The notes: generated from the sequence alone by a model not told the origin. A stretch of DNA of 64,000 nucleotides from BOG-932 sp965276835 (GCA_965276835.1 OZ255631.1:1488001-1552000), one strand, 5' to 3'. Shown: positions 8,691 through 17,235, numbered from the stretch's first letter. Program-made: numbers and translations.

Positions 8691-9239
8691 ATGGCCCCAG
8701 TTAAGGCGCGCAAGCTCAAAGTCTACCAGGCGCCCTTCGGTTTCCATGAATCTGTCGTCGCGGCGCCCAGCCAGACCGCGGCCTTGCGCGCCTGGGGCTC
8801 GCACCAGAATCTGTTTGCTGAGGGGCTTGCAATAGTCACGACGGAGGCGGCTGCTGTCGAAGCTGCGCTCAAGCATCCCGAAACACCGCTCAGGCGCGCG
8901 ATCGGATCGAACGACCCATTCGAGCTCGAGGCGGCAAGCCTACCCAAAGTTCCTCGCGCCGAGACAACGCCAGCGGATAAGAAAGCCGGCCGCCCCGCTC
9001 GCACGTCAAAGCCCGCCCCACCACCACCTGATCGATCGGCGCTCGATACGGCCGAGAAAGAGTTGAAGCGCTTAGAGGAACAGCGGCGCCGTGAGGAAGA
9101 CCGCTTTAGCCGGCGTTGGGATGAATTACATCGTGAACAGGAAGAGGCGCGGCAAAAATACGCCCATGCAAAAGATGCTGCCGATCAAACGGTCAAAGCG
9201 GCCCGGAAGGACTATCGCCGCGCCGGCGGGACGGACTGA
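8691..9239 (+). CDS. Hypothetical protein with C-terminal charged coiled coil
   Basis: 182 residues. The N-terminal 75 residues (RKLKVYQAPFGFHESVVAAPSQ...) look like a small folded domain seen in uncharacterised proteins near Ku/LigD genes. A Pro/Ala-rich linker follows (95-115), then a long Glu/Arg/Lys heptad region (about 120-178, EKELKRLEEQRRREEDRF) predicted as a coiled coil. No signal peptide or membrane segment is seen. It follows the 60-residue gene by 5 bases and is convergent with ku, whose stop is adjacent. I do not recognise a function; a DNA-end or Ku/LigD accessory role is only a positional guess. Confidence 0.72.
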   Translation: MAPVKARKLKVYQAPFGFHESVVAAPSQTAALRAWGSHQNLFAEGLAIVTTEAAAVEAALKHPETPLRRAIGSNDPFELEAASLPKVPRAETTPADKKAGRPARTSKPAPPPPDRSALDTAEKELKRLEEQRRREEDRFSRRWDELHREQEEARQKYAHAKDAADQTVKAARKDYRRAGGTD

Positions 9240-9240
9240 T

Positions 9241-10098
9241 TCAGCCGGCCTTGCGCCGTGGCGCGGGCTTTGACTTCTCGGACTCTTTAGCTTTCGTCCC
9301 CTTCCCGGCTGCGGCACCCTTCGCAGCCTTGCCGGCAAGGCTTGCCTTCAGCGCAGCCATCAAATCCACCACATTCGTATCGTCGGGCTCCTCGGCGGCG
9401 ACAGGCTTGTGGCCCTTCTGTTTCTCGGCAATGAGCGCCTTCAATGCCTCCTCGTACCGATCGACGAACTTGCTAGGGTCGAACGGTCCTTCCTTCTGCT
9501 CGATAATCTTCTCGGCGATATCGATCATGCCGGGATCGGGCTTCGTCTTGGCGATCGACCCGAAGATCTCGCTCTCCTTGCGCACCTCGGCGTCCGTTCG
9601 CAGCGAGTAGGCTAGGATTCCCTCGCCGCGCGGCTCGAGCGCTAGGATCCGCTCGCGCGTCGACAGGACGACGCGGCCAAGAGCGATCTGCTCAGACCTC
9701 ACCATGGCTTCGCGAATGACGGCAAATGCCTCCTGGGCCATCTTGCCGTCGGGCGCCAGATAATAGGGATGATCCCAATAGATCCGGTCAATCTCATCGG
9801 CCGGGACGAAGCGCTCGATGTCTATCGTCTTGGTGCTCTCAAGCTTTACCGACTTGATCTCGTCGTCGGTGACGAGGATGTATTTACCCTTCTCGACCTC
9901 ATAGCCCTTGACCAGATCCGACCTGTTGATCGGTCCGGTATCCGGATCGGTCGTGATCATCTTGATCCGGTTGTTGGTCTTCGGATTGATCAGGTTGAAA
10001 TGCACATCTCCGGCCGCATTGGTCGCGGTATAGAGTGCGACCGGACAGGTCACGAGCGAGAGCCTCAGATGCCCTTGCCAGGTCGGACGATAAGCCAT
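9241..10098 (-). CDS. ku: Ku protein
   Basis: Bacterial Ku homodimer subunit that rings DNA ends and recruits LigD. 285 residues, normal for the family. The Ku core begins RPTWQGHLRLSLVTCPVALY and continues through FNLINPKTNNRIK, VKGYEVEKGKYILVTDDE, IDRIYWDHPYYLAPDG and the ARM-like VLSTRERILALEPRGEGI. The C-terminal 40 residues are a Lys/Ala-rich tail (AAKGAAAGKGTKAKESEKSK), typical of proteins that use a basic tail for DNA binding. The ATG at 10098 is preceded by a GGAGA-like site. It is the partner of ligD at 5757-8372. Confidence 0.96.
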   Translation of the reverse strand: MAYRPTWQGHLRLSLVTCPVALYTATNAAGDVHFNLINPKTNNRIKMITTDPDTGPINRSDLVKGYEVEKGKYILVTDDEIKSVKLESTKTIDIERFVPADEIDRIYWDHPYYLAPDGKMAQEAFAVIREAMVRSEQIALGRVVLSTRERILALEPRGEGILAYSLRTDAEVRKESEIFGSIAKTKPDPGMIDIAEKIIEQKEGPFDPSKFVDRYEEALKALIAEKQKGHKPVAAEEPDDTNVVDLMAALKASLAGKAAKGAAAGKGTKAKESEKSKPAPRRKAG

Positions 10099-10169
10099 GA
10101 GTCGTCTCCGCGTTGGCCGAATGCTGTCGATGAAGACTCAATCAACAAGCGGCGTCGCGAATCGTTCGT

Positions 10170-10409
10170 TCACCCGCAGGACGAGGTTTCTCCGGTCGAC
10201 AGATCGACCATGAAGCAGTGCTCATGGCCGCTCGCGACATCGTGCACGATGACACGCATCTCGTCGCCTGTTTCGGCAGCGGCCGGATGATCTTCGACAA
10301 ACGCGATGACGGCGCTTTCGAAGCTCGTCTCCTCCACCAAAACGGCATGATGCCGGTCGACGTGGCCAGCGTGAATACGAAAGCTTCGGAGCATAGGTGT
10401 AGTGGTCAT
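10170..10409 (-). CDS. Small protein, DUF5961-like
   Basis: 79-residue protein, MTTTPMLRSFRIHAGHVDRH..., with HxxxVEETSFESAVIAFVED and SGHEHCFMVDLSTGETSSCG. I associate this pattern with a small sphingomonad family annotated DUF5961, from memory. No function is known. The start ATG at 10409 has an excellent AGGAGG site upstream. The start region lies in a 9-base perfect inverted repeat (10400-10408 with 10419-10427), so the ribosome site is displayed in a hairpin loop and the ATG sits at its foot. Confidence 0.68.
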   Translation of the reverse strand: MTTTPMLRSFRIHAGHVDRHHAVLVEETSFESAVIAFVEDHPAAAETGDEMRVIVHDVASGHEHCFMVDLSTGETSSCG

Positions 10410-10427
10410 GTGCCCTCCTGACCACTA
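10400..10427 (-). promoter_or_regulatory. Hairpin around the ribosome site of the DUF5961-like gene
   Basis: TAGTGGTCA (10400-10408) and TGACCACTA (10419-10427) form a perfect 9-base inverted repeat with a 10-base spacer. In the minus-strand RNA the spacer is GGAGGGCACA, which contains the Shine-Dalgarno site, and the AUG starts at the last loop base. This may act as a translational control hairpin or, as DNA, as an operator. Confidence 0.45.
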
Positions 10428-10521
10428 AACACGCGAGATCGAAAAAGGATTCAATCGAAATCTCGATACGGGGAGCCTTGATCCGACAGCCGGTGTTTGC
10501 TGTCACGAATGAGGTGACATC

Positions 10522-10722
10522 ATGATGCCGGACGAACAAATGAATGAGTGGCTCGCGACGCGCGAACGCATTGCCGACCACATCAGGGCGCTCAACCCTG
10601 CCAGCCGCAGCCATTTCGTCGGGGATGCGAGCGCGAAAGCCGCGGCTGCGTCGCTTGCCAAGCTTAACGCATGGCAGCAAGAGATCGACGAGTTTATGAT
10701 CGACTTGCTGATGCCAGAGTGA
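10522..10722 (+). CDS. Small hypothetical protein
   Basis: 66 residues (MMPDEQMNEWLATRERIADHI...), largely helical in character with an Ala-rich middle (SAKAAAASLAKLNAWQQEI). A GAGGTG ribosome site precedes the ATG at 10522. No domain is recognised. It lies in the 400-base stretch between the DUF5961-like gene and the nuclease gene. Coding potential is supported by the ribosome site and plausible composition only. Confidence 0.55.
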   Translation: MMPDEQMNEWLATRERIADHIRALNPASRSHFVGDASAKAAAASLAKLNAWQQEIDEFMIDLLMPE

Positions 10723-10818
10723 CCCGTTGAGGCGGGCGCGCCGATCGCCACAATAAATTCATCCCCCTTGGGCCTCGCACGTTTTACAATCGGGCAACGC
10801 AAAAATCGGAGGGATGAA

Positions 10819-11883
10819 ATGCGCACATGGAACTCGAAGGTCGGCTATTTCGTGGCCTTTTGTTTCGGTCTCAGCCTTGTCACCTGCGCGAGCAATGAAG
10901 CGCGGGCATGGGGTTCTCCCGGTCACCAATATGTCGGCAACCTGGCGTGGCAGCTCTTGAACCCGAATGCCCAGTCTCATGTGGCCGAACTTCTGGGATC
11001 AAAGGTCGATCTCGCCCATGCAGCGGTGTGGCCCGACTGCATTCGCAGTGTAAGCGGCGCGCCGGGGAAGACCTTCGCATACGCCAGGAATCAGGAAACC
11101 CCGGACGCTTGCGACGTTTTCGGCGACGACGGTGCCGAGAAAATGCGTATGGAAGACTACGCCTCGAGGAATTGGACCAATTGCGAATACTCGGGCAAGA
11201 ACCTCAAATGCAATCTCGCCTTTCATTTCGCCGATGTGAACGTGATTGAACACGATACCTACAGCATCGATGATTTTGGAGCCGGCAAATCCGACGTTGT
11301 CCAGGCTATCAAGGCGGCGCTGGCGAAGCTAAAGTGCGCGACAGCCGAATGCTCGGTCCCAGCCCCATTTAATATCCGGGATCAACGCGAGGCTTTATTT
11401 CTGCTGGCTCACTTCGTGGGCGACGTGCATCAGCCGTTGCATGTCGGAGCCGTCTATCTCGACGCAGACGATCGGGAAGGCAACGACAGCGGTGCCGCCA
11501 CAACGGGCGGGAACTCGCTTTTGCTAAAACCAGGCAATAAGAACAATAACCTGCACCACGAATGGGACACGATCAAACTTGGCGCTGTGCCTGATGCCAA
11601 TGCCATCGCGGCCGGCTGCGAGCTTATCACCAAGCAGCTTGCAACACCTGAAGACTGGGCCACAGAAAGTGTCGTGGCCGCAAAAGCCGCCTACAGTGAA
11701 ATGACTTTCAGCCCTGATAGTGTCCTCCCCAATCACTGGGACATTACCTTCACGAAACGCAGGGACTACACTCGAAACGTCGCTACCGCCCAAGGCGAGA
11801 GGCTTGAATTGGCGGGCGTACGCCTTGCCGCCGAGCTCAATGCAATCTGGCCGTCGGCCGAGAAACCCGGCGCCTGCACCTAA
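10819..11883 (+). CDS. Secreted S1/P1-type nuclease
   Basis: 354-residue zinc-dependent nuclease of the S1/P1 family, which degrades single-stranded DNA and RNA and removes 3'-phosphates. The ATG at 10819 is chosen over an upstream in-frame ATG because it follows a GGAGGG site and begins a good signal peptide (1-30) ending ARA. Cleavage there would expose Trp31 as the new N-terminus; in this family the N-terminal Trp is itself a zinc ligand, followed by GSPGHQYVGNLA. Further zinc-site histidines are in LAHFVGDVHQPLHVG and LHHEWDTIKL. The mature protein should act in the periplasm or medium, for example in phosphate or nucleotide scavenging. Confidence 0.93.
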   Translation: MRTWNSKVGYFVAFCFGLSLVTCASNEARAWGSPGHQYVGNLAWQLLNPNAQSHVAELLGSKVDLAHAAVWPDCIRSVSGAPGKTFAYARNQETPDACDVFGDDGAEKMRMEDYASRNWTNCEYSGKNLKCNLAFHFADVNVIEHDTYSIDDFGAGKSDVVQAIKAALAKLKCATAECSVPAPFNIRDQREALFLLAHFVGDVHQPLHVGAVYLDADDREGNDSGAATTGGNSLLLKPGNKNNNLHHEWDTIKLGAVPDANAIAAGCELITKQLATPEDWATESVVAAKAAYSEMTFSPDSVLPNHWDITFTKRRDYTRNVATAQGERLELAGVRLAAELNAIWPSAEKPGACT

Positions 11884-11913
11884 CACCGGGTCTGACAGGG
11901 TCAAATACCAACG

Positions 11914-11945
11914 GCCTCAACTTTTGGCTGAATGAAAGTTGAGGC
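11914..11945. terminator. Bidirectional terminator hairpin
   Basis: GCCTCAACTTT (11914-11924) pairs perfectly with AAAGTTGAGGC (11935-11945) around a 10-base loop, giving an 11-bp stem. It lies 30 bases after the S1/P1 nuclease stop and 80 bases after the end of the convergent EXPERA gene. The stem base has A/T runs on both sides of the loop rather than a classical outside U-tract. Confidence 0.65.
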
Positions 11946-12023
11946 TCAGGTCAACGACGACCCGCAGGCGGCTCCGCTCCCACAGCATAAGCAAGAGGAA
12001 AATGTCGCCCAGCCGGCCGGCAA

Positions 12024-12530
12024 CTATGCTGGCACCGGTCGCCGTTCTTGGGCAGGGTACGGCTCCTGCCGCAGCATGCGCAGAGCAAGCACTGCGGGAA
12101 AGATCAACCACGGCAGGTTGAAGGGCAGATAGATCGCAGGATGCTGCGGCGGGTTCGGCCCGACGAAGGTGACCACGAAATAAATGAACATGTCCGTGAC
12201 CCCGGCGCCGGCATAGACCATCGACAAGGTACGTAGCCACGGCCGCTGGCGAATCAGTCCGTAGACGATGAACAGCAGGAGCGGCGTCTGGAGGAAGCCG
12301 TCGAACGCTGCGGTCGCGATGAGACTTGGGGAAGGATCCAGATGCCCCGGCTCCTGTGCCACCGACCAGTTGTAGAGAAGTCGGAGAGGCGGCCATGGGC
12401 TGTCGGGTGAGGCTTGATAGCCCAGAGACTCCGGCAGGCTAACCAGGGCGCCGTAGATGATCGAGTGAGCGAAAAATAGGAGGAGCACGATATCGAATGG
12501 GCGGCGAAAGATACTGATCGGCTGGTTCAT
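12024..12530 (-). CDS. EXPERA-domain (emopamil-binding-like) membrane protein
   Basis: 168-residue integral membrane protein with about four transmembrane segments (10-30, 75-95, 100-125, 135-155). The pattern LLFFAHSIIYGALVSL, FLQTPLLLFIVYGLIRQR, MVYAGAGVTDMFIYF and YLPFNLPWLIFPAVLALRM matches the EXPERA fold shared by TMEM97 and sterol isomerase-like proteins. The ATG at 12530 is used because it is preceded by a GGAAGG site and starts MNQPISIFRRPFDIVLL. A sterol- or lipid-related role is possible given the fold and the lipid-catabolism genes nearby, but no catalytic function is assigned. It follows the receptor gene on the same strand. Confidence 0.75.
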   Translation of the reverse strand: MNQPISIFRRPFDIVLLLFFAHSIIYGALVSLPESLGYQASPDSPWPPLRLLYNWSVAQEPGHLDPSPSLIATAAFDGFLQTPLLLFIVYGLIRQRPWLRTLSMVYAGAGVTDMFIYFVVTFVGPNPPQHPAIYLPFNLPWLIFPAVLALRMLRQEPYPAQERRPVPA

Positions 12531-12628
12531 GATTTTCCTTCCCTTTTGGCGGAGTTTCCCGTGCTTTGTCGACATCGTGCTGGAGATTGCGGCCACGACG
12601 GTCAGCCAACCTTCCGGCTGGGACGCTG

Positions 12629-12650
12629 GGGCGCCGGCGTACCGGCGCCC
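12629..12650 (-). terminator. Hairpin after the TonB receptor-OmpA gene
   Basis: GGGCGCCGG (12629-12637) and CCGGCGCCC (12642-12650) form a perfect 9-bp GC stem with a 4-base loop, 7 bases beyond the receptor stop at 12657. It is a probable transcription end or mRNA-stabilising hairpin; there is no clear U-tract. Confidence 0.55.
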
Positions 12651-12656
12651 AACCGT

Positions 12657-15452
12657 TCACGATCCAGGCGCACCGTCGAAGATGATCTGGACACGGCGAT
12701 TTTGTGGCTCGCGAACGCCATCGGCAGTCGGAACCAGAAGATCGCGTTTACCCTTCGCCACGATCTCGATTTCGGAGGCCGCAATCCCGTCCTTCTCGAG
12801 TTTAGCGCCGACGGACTCCGCCCGCCGGCGGCTGAGACGCATGTTGTAGGCGTCCGAGCCGACCGTGTCGGTATGGCCGGTTATCGTCAGTTGCGTGACC
12901 TTGCCGGCTGCGGCGTTTTTCGCCGCTGTATCCACGATCTGCGTCGCTTGCGGCGTCAGATCCGACTTGTTGAAGTCGAAGAAGACGAGGTAGCTGCGCG
13001 GGGATTGCGCCACCGCCTGGACAGGCGGCGGAACGTAAGCCGCCGGAGCCGCCTCGGGCTCTTGCTCGGGACCACCGAACGAGTATTTCAGACGGAAGCC
13101 GAACATGCGTGGCTCGCCGTAATAGGCTGATGCGAAGCCCAGGCTGTCCAGCGGAAAGTTTCCGATGACGTACTTCTCGTCCAGGGCGTTGCTCATGAAG
13201 AACGAGGCATCGATCGGCTGCCCGTAAATACCTGTCCAGTCGACGCTAAGATTGAGTACCCCATATCCCGGAAACGTTCCGTACACCGGGTCACCCGGCT
13301 CCGAGGTGGTGGTGTGCTCCTGATACGTGTAGTTTGCAGTGAGGCTCACCTCGCCCAACGCGGCATCGAACGGCAGTCGATACTGCGCAGTGACACCCTC
13401 CTTGTTTTTCGGCAGGAAGAAGAACTGAGTACCGCTTAGGTTGCCGGATTGACCGGATATAAAGGTCCCAAACGTGGCCTGGGTAAACGAGTAGAAGGCT
13501 GACAATTTCAGATCCTTGGTCAGGACCGCAGTCGTCTCCAATTCGAAGCCATCGATCTGGGCCGATTCCGCGTTTTCGATACCGACCGTGATGCCGGTCG
13601 GCCCAAGAATGGCGGCCTCCTCCTGAATGTTGGTGAACCAATTGTGGTAATAGTCGGCGTTGGTGCGCAGCTTGACGCCGTAGACATTCCAATCGGCTTT
13701 CACGCCGACTTCGACGTCGGTCACGTGTTCAGGCTTGTAGATCTCGGAGGCCGGTGTTGGTGCCGGCAGGTTGAAGCCGCCGCTCTGGTAACCCCGCCGC
13801 GACGTAACGTAGATGAGACTGTCGGGCGTGACCTGGTAATTCAGCCCAAGCGTCCAGGATGGAGCATTAAACTGGGTATGGCCAGCGACAGTACAGCTTG
13901 GCGCCGTTCCTTGGGTACAGGTATGCGGGAGATCGTAGGTTACGCTGCTCTCCGAGCGCATGTCCCAGGTATAGCGGTAGCCTAAGGTCAGCTTGAGGCC
14001 GGAAAGTACATCGGCAACGCCACCGAAATCATAGTCCGCTTGGCCGAAAACCGCGCGGCTCAGATCGGTCTGATGATTCAAGCGATTGCCAACGACGCCA
14101 AACTGATTGTTCAATAGCTGCCAAGTGCCTGCCGGGTGTACGAATTCACCGTAGAGGCCGGCGATCCAAGTGAGGTTGCCACCGAGCGACTTGCCCTGGA
14201 TTTGAACTTCATCGGTGTATTGCTCGGTGCTCTGGGTCCACCCATCCGCGTCGGTGTTAATGATTCGCAGGAATGGAAGGATCGTGCCGGCGTAGTCGTA
14301 GGCCAGCAGCGTCTTATAGATGCGGTAACCGAAAATATTCTTGAGCTTAACATCATCGTTAAGATCCCAAGTTGCAATATCGGTTACGCCCCAATTGTAT
14401 TCCTTGTCTTCACCACGCTGGTCGGTGAACTCCGTCCTGATGCCCCCAGCCTGCTGCCGCGCAAAAATTGATCCATAGGCATTGCTGGGATAGAGCGAGA
14501 GTTGTTTTCCGGCCGCGAGGGCTTGGAAGAAGACCGTCGCAGCATTCGGACCCGACAGACCGGAGACCGCGGGACCGTTGCCCAGCGTGACGTTAAAGTT
14601 GCCGAAGCCAGGCACGGAAAACGTGGAAACCACCGCGCCGGGGTTTAGGTAATAGGGAACGTGGCTGGAGCCGTTCTCATTCTTGTAGAGCCCGTTATAG
14701 ACGACCGTGTTCTCGAAGTCGTCTGTCGGCCGCCAAGTTAGCGAGACACGCCATGCCTCATAGTCGCGATTGTCCATGTCCTGATTGGTGATCGGATTCT
14801 GGGTATAGCCGTCACGCCGTGCCAAGCTCCCCGAAACGCGCAGCAACAGCTTGTCGTCGACGATCGGCACATTGACCGCGCCCTCGAATTCCTTATCGCC
14901 GTAATTGCCGAACTGCGCCTGAATGTAGCCCTCGAAATCGTTCGCCGGCTTCCGCGGCTCGAACAGGATCGCGCCACCGGTGGAGTTCCGACCGAAAAGC
15001 GTCCCCTGTGGCCCCTTAAGCACCTGGACATTTTCCAGGTCGAAGAAGACGCCCGGGCCGGCCGTAGTGGTCGGCACTTCGTCAAAGTAGGTCGCGACGC
15101 TCTGGATGATCCGATCGCCGGTCGAAATCGGGCCGGCGCCAATCCCTCGGAGTGCGAACGTCGCGTCGTCTCGGTTCTGTCCGAGAATTTGAAGCGATGG
15201 CACCGAGTATTGCAGGTCCTGAACAGCGGTTACCGATTTCTTCTGCAGCGCGTCTTGGCTGAACGCGGTAATGGCGATGGGGACGGATTGTAGCTTTTCC
15301 TCACGACGTCGTGCGGTTACGACGATCTCCTCCAAGCCTGAGGTGTCGCGCTCCGCCTGGACCGCTGCGGTTTGGCCGAAAACCACGGGACTCGGCAGAA
15401 TCCAAAACATGCTGGCTGAAGCAGCAAGCGCCGATTTCCGAAAAACTGACAT
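12657..15452 (-). CDS. TonB-dependent receptor fused to OmpA C-terminal domain, copy 1
   Basis: 931-residue outer-membrane protein. The ATG at 15452 follows GGGAGG and starts a signal peptide (about 1-26, MSVFRKSALAASASMFWIL). A TonB-box-like LEEIVVTARRREEK follows, then the plug domain (TVQ-type YSVPSLQILGQ..., LKGPQGTLFGRNSTGGAIL) and a 22-strand-type barrel. After the last barrel strand (FGFRLKYSFGG) comes a Pro/Ala linker, then an OmpA domain at about 820-931 (FFDFNKSDLTPQA, TGHTDTVGSDAYNMRLSRRRA). Barrel receptors normally end at the last strand, so the extra peptidoglycan-binding domain is unusual. A second full-length copy of identical length is at 59274 and a relic at 41011. Substrate unknown; neighbours suggest lipid-like or aromatic compounds. 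Confidence 0.93.
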   Translation of the reverse strand: MSVFRKSALAASASMFWILPSPVVFGQTAAVQAERDTSGLEEIVVTARRREEKLQSVPIAITAFSQDALQKKSVTAVQDLQYSVPSLQILGQNRDDATFALRGIGAGPISTGDRIIQSVATYFDEVPTTTAGPGVFFDLENVQVLKGPQGTLFGRNSTGGAILFEPRKPANDFEGYIQAQFGNYGDKEFEGAVNVPIVDDKLLLRVSGSLARRDGYTQNPITNQDMDNRDYEAWRVSLTWRPTDDFENTVVYNGLYKNENGSSHVPYYLNPGAVVSTFSVPGFGNFNVTLGNGPAVSGLSGPNAATVFFQALAAGKQLSLYPSNAYGSIFARQQAGGIRTEFTDQRGEDKEYNWGVTDIATWDLNDDVKLKNIFGYRIYKTLLAYDYAGTILPFLRIINTDADGWTQSTEQYTDEVQIQGKSLGGNLTWIAGLYGEFVHPAGTWQLLNNQFGVVGNRLNHQTDLSRAVFGQADYDFGGVADVLSGLKLTLGYRYTWDMRSESSVTYDLPHTCTQGTAPSCTVAGHTQFNAPSWTLGLNYQVTPDSLIYVTSRRGYQSGGFNLPAPTPASEIYKPEHVTDVEVGVKADWNVYGVKLRTNADYYHNWFTNIQEEAAILGPTGITVGIENAESAQIDGFELETTAVLTKDLKLSAFYSFTQATFGTFISGQSGNLSGTQFFFLPKNKEGVTAQYRLPFDAALGEVSLTANYTYQEHTTTSEPGDPVYGTFPGYGVLNLSVDWTGIYGQPIDASFFMSNALDEKYVIGNFPLDSLGFASAYYGEPRMFGFRLKYSFGGPEQEPEAAPAAYVPPPVQAVAQSPRSYLVFFDFNKSDLTPQATQIVDTAAKNAAAGKVTQLTITGHTDTVGSDAYNMRLSRRRAESVGAKLEKDGIAASEIEIVAKGKRDLLVPTADGVREPQNRRVQIIFDGAPGS

Positions 15453-15625
15453 GTTTCCCCCTCCCTTTGCCGGCGGCTTTGCGCCGTCATTCAATTGCCT
15501 CGGCCGAATTAATCGCGAGGAAATTCAACAGTATCAGCCGTGGCAAATATCCGAATCGCGTTTTGAGACCATTATTGGTAGCAATTGGGGACAATTCCGG
15601 CGGTTCGAGCTTTAGTCTGCAGAAG

Positions 15626-16273
15626 ATGTGCAACCTCTACACAGTCCGAAAAACCGCAGCTGAAGTGGCGGCTCACTTTGGCGTGAACACGCAGGCACAA
15701 TTCAACTCGCCGGATGAGACCTATCCCGGCTATCCGGGTATGGTCGTCCGCGAGGCCGACGGGCAACGGGTGCTCCAAACGATGGTCTGGGGCTTTCCGC
15801 TACGCTTGAAGGGCATGAAGCCAGACGCGAAGCCGAAGCCCGTCAACAACATCGCCGATCTCAATAAATCGATGTGGATCGGTTTGGCGAAGAAACCGCG
15901 ATGGCGGTGTCTCATCCCGGTCACCGAGTTTGCCGAGGCTGAGGGCGCGAAAGGATCTAAAACCCGTACCTGGTTCCGGGTGAAGGATCAGCCGATTTTT
16001 GCCTGGGGCGGCCTCTGGCGGGAAAGTGCGGACTGGGGCGCCGTTTATTCGGGGGCGATGACTGATTGCAATGAGGCGATTCGGCCGGTTCACGACCGCA
16101 TGCCGGTCTTACTTCACCGCGATGAATATGACCGTTGGCTCAACGGATCCTTCGAGGAACTCCTCGCCTTTCAGAATCGCTGCTTTCCCGACGAGCTCAT
16201 CGAGATGGAGCGCACGAGCGAATTGTGGGTCCGCAAGAGAACCGCGTTACCGGAGGCGGCGGCTCTTATCTGA
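15626..16273 (+). CDS. SRAP-family protein (HMCES/YedK-like), copy 2
   Basis: 215-residue SRAP protein, paralogue of the gene at 4612. The ATG at 15626 is chosen because it gives MCNLYTVRKT with Cys2 available for abasic-site crosslinking; the frame is open further upstream without meaning. The family blocks are complete: VNNIADL (Asn), CLIPVTEFAEA (Glu) and the canonical HDRMPVLL (His). It is divergent from the receptor gene, with 173 bases between. Unlike copy 1, it sits outside the mutasome operon. Confidence 0.92.
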   Translation: MCNLYTVRKTAAEVAAHFGVNTQAQFNSPDETYPGYPGMVVREADGQRVLQTMVWGFPLRLKGMKPDAKPKPVNNIADLNKSMWIGLAKKPRWRCLIPVTEFAEAEGAKGSKTRTWFRVKDQPIFAWGGLWRESADWGAVYSGAMTDCNEAIRPVHDRMPVLLHRDEYDRWLNGSFEELLAFQNRCFPDELIEMERTSELWVRKRTALPEAAALI

Positions 16274-16348
16274 GCCTGATCTCTCCCGCGCCGGCCAATC
16301 CAGGAGATCGAAACCGGCACCATCCGCCGGCATCGACCGTCCTCTTGA

Positions 16349-17074
16349 TCACACTGCCTGAGCCGGGGTTGCGACTTTGGGTTTTGCGGAAATCTTCAAG
16401 CCGGATTCGTGCGTGCGAAACATCATGTCCCAGAACGGGAAGATCGAGGAATAGTTATTGCGGCAGTAGTAGTGATGCACATCGTGGCTACGGGTCCAAA
16501 AATTCAGCAGCCCGGCCCAACGTCCTTCGAATACGAAGTTGCTATGCACCCAGATATTGATGGTGGTGAACAAGAAGTTGGCGATCAAGAAGCCCGCCGC
16601 GCTGACCGGCCCGACGATGACGACTGATCCCAGGAAGAGAGCCGTGCCGGCAAATGTCTCCAGCGGGTGCAGATAGGATCCGGATTCGGCCGTGACATAC
16701 CGAACCTTATGGTGCACGCCGTGGATAATGCGCATCCCTGGCCGGGTGTGCATGGCGCGGTGCAGGAAATAATAAAGGAAGTCGTAAAGCGCGACGGAGC
16801 CCAGAGATTCGATCAGCAGGCGCGGCAATGGCGGGATGCCGGCATAGATCACATGGTTTCCCAAGAAGTAGAAGAAACCGCCATACATGATCCACGGCAA
16901 GGCGTAGTTCATAGTGATCGTCGGGCCCTTCAGCTTGTCGGCGATCGGGTTCTTACCCCTGTGAATTCGGTAACCGCTGTATTTCTCAGACCGCGCAGCC
17001 CAGCCCAGACCGCCGCCCATGATGGTCGCGATCGCGAAGATTCCAAGGAATAATAAAAAGAACGTTGTGGTCAT
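16349..17074 (-). CDS. Fatty acid hydroxylase / sterol desaturase family protein
   Basis: 241-residue integral membrane di-iron oxygenase. The ATG at 17074 starts MTTTFFLLFLGIFAIATIMGG, a membrane segment; the longer upstream frame lacks coding character. Four hydrophobic segments are visible. The histidine clusters of the family are present: HRAMH, HGVHH and, near the end, HDVHHYYCRNN. Family members hydroxylate or desaturate lipids, carotenoids or sterols using O2. The gene is alone on the minus strand beyond the SDR operon and convergent with the SRAP gene. Substrate cannot be assigned. Confidence 0.85.
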   Translation of the reverse strand: MTTTFFLLFLGIFAIATIMGGGLGWAARSEKYSGYRIHRGKNPIADKLKGPTITMNYALPWIMYGGFFYFLGNHVIYAGIPPLPRLLIESLGSVALYDFLYYFLHRAMHTRPGMRIIHGVHHKVRYVTAESGSYLHPLETFAGTALFLGSVVIVGPVSAAGFLIANFLFTTINIWVHSNFVFEGRWAGLLNFWTRSHDVHHYYCRNNYSSIFPFWDMMFRTHESGLKISAKPKVATPAQAV

Positions 17075-17235
17075 GATCCGGAAATCTCCGTGCGGCGGGC
17101 GCTTGGCAGGTCGCACGGCCTGCCTAGGCTCCACGAATATACTCGGCCCCGTACCGCTCCTGGAGAGCGAAATCTCCCAGCAGACGGACATAAATAGGAC
17201 AAGCGGACACTATCGGAGACGCAAACTATCCATCG

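Noticed and set aside
10819..11883. Lipoprotein reading of the S1/P1 nuclease signal (LVTC)
   Set aside because: The site after ARA gives the Trp N-terminus required by the family, so a signal peptidase I site is favoured.
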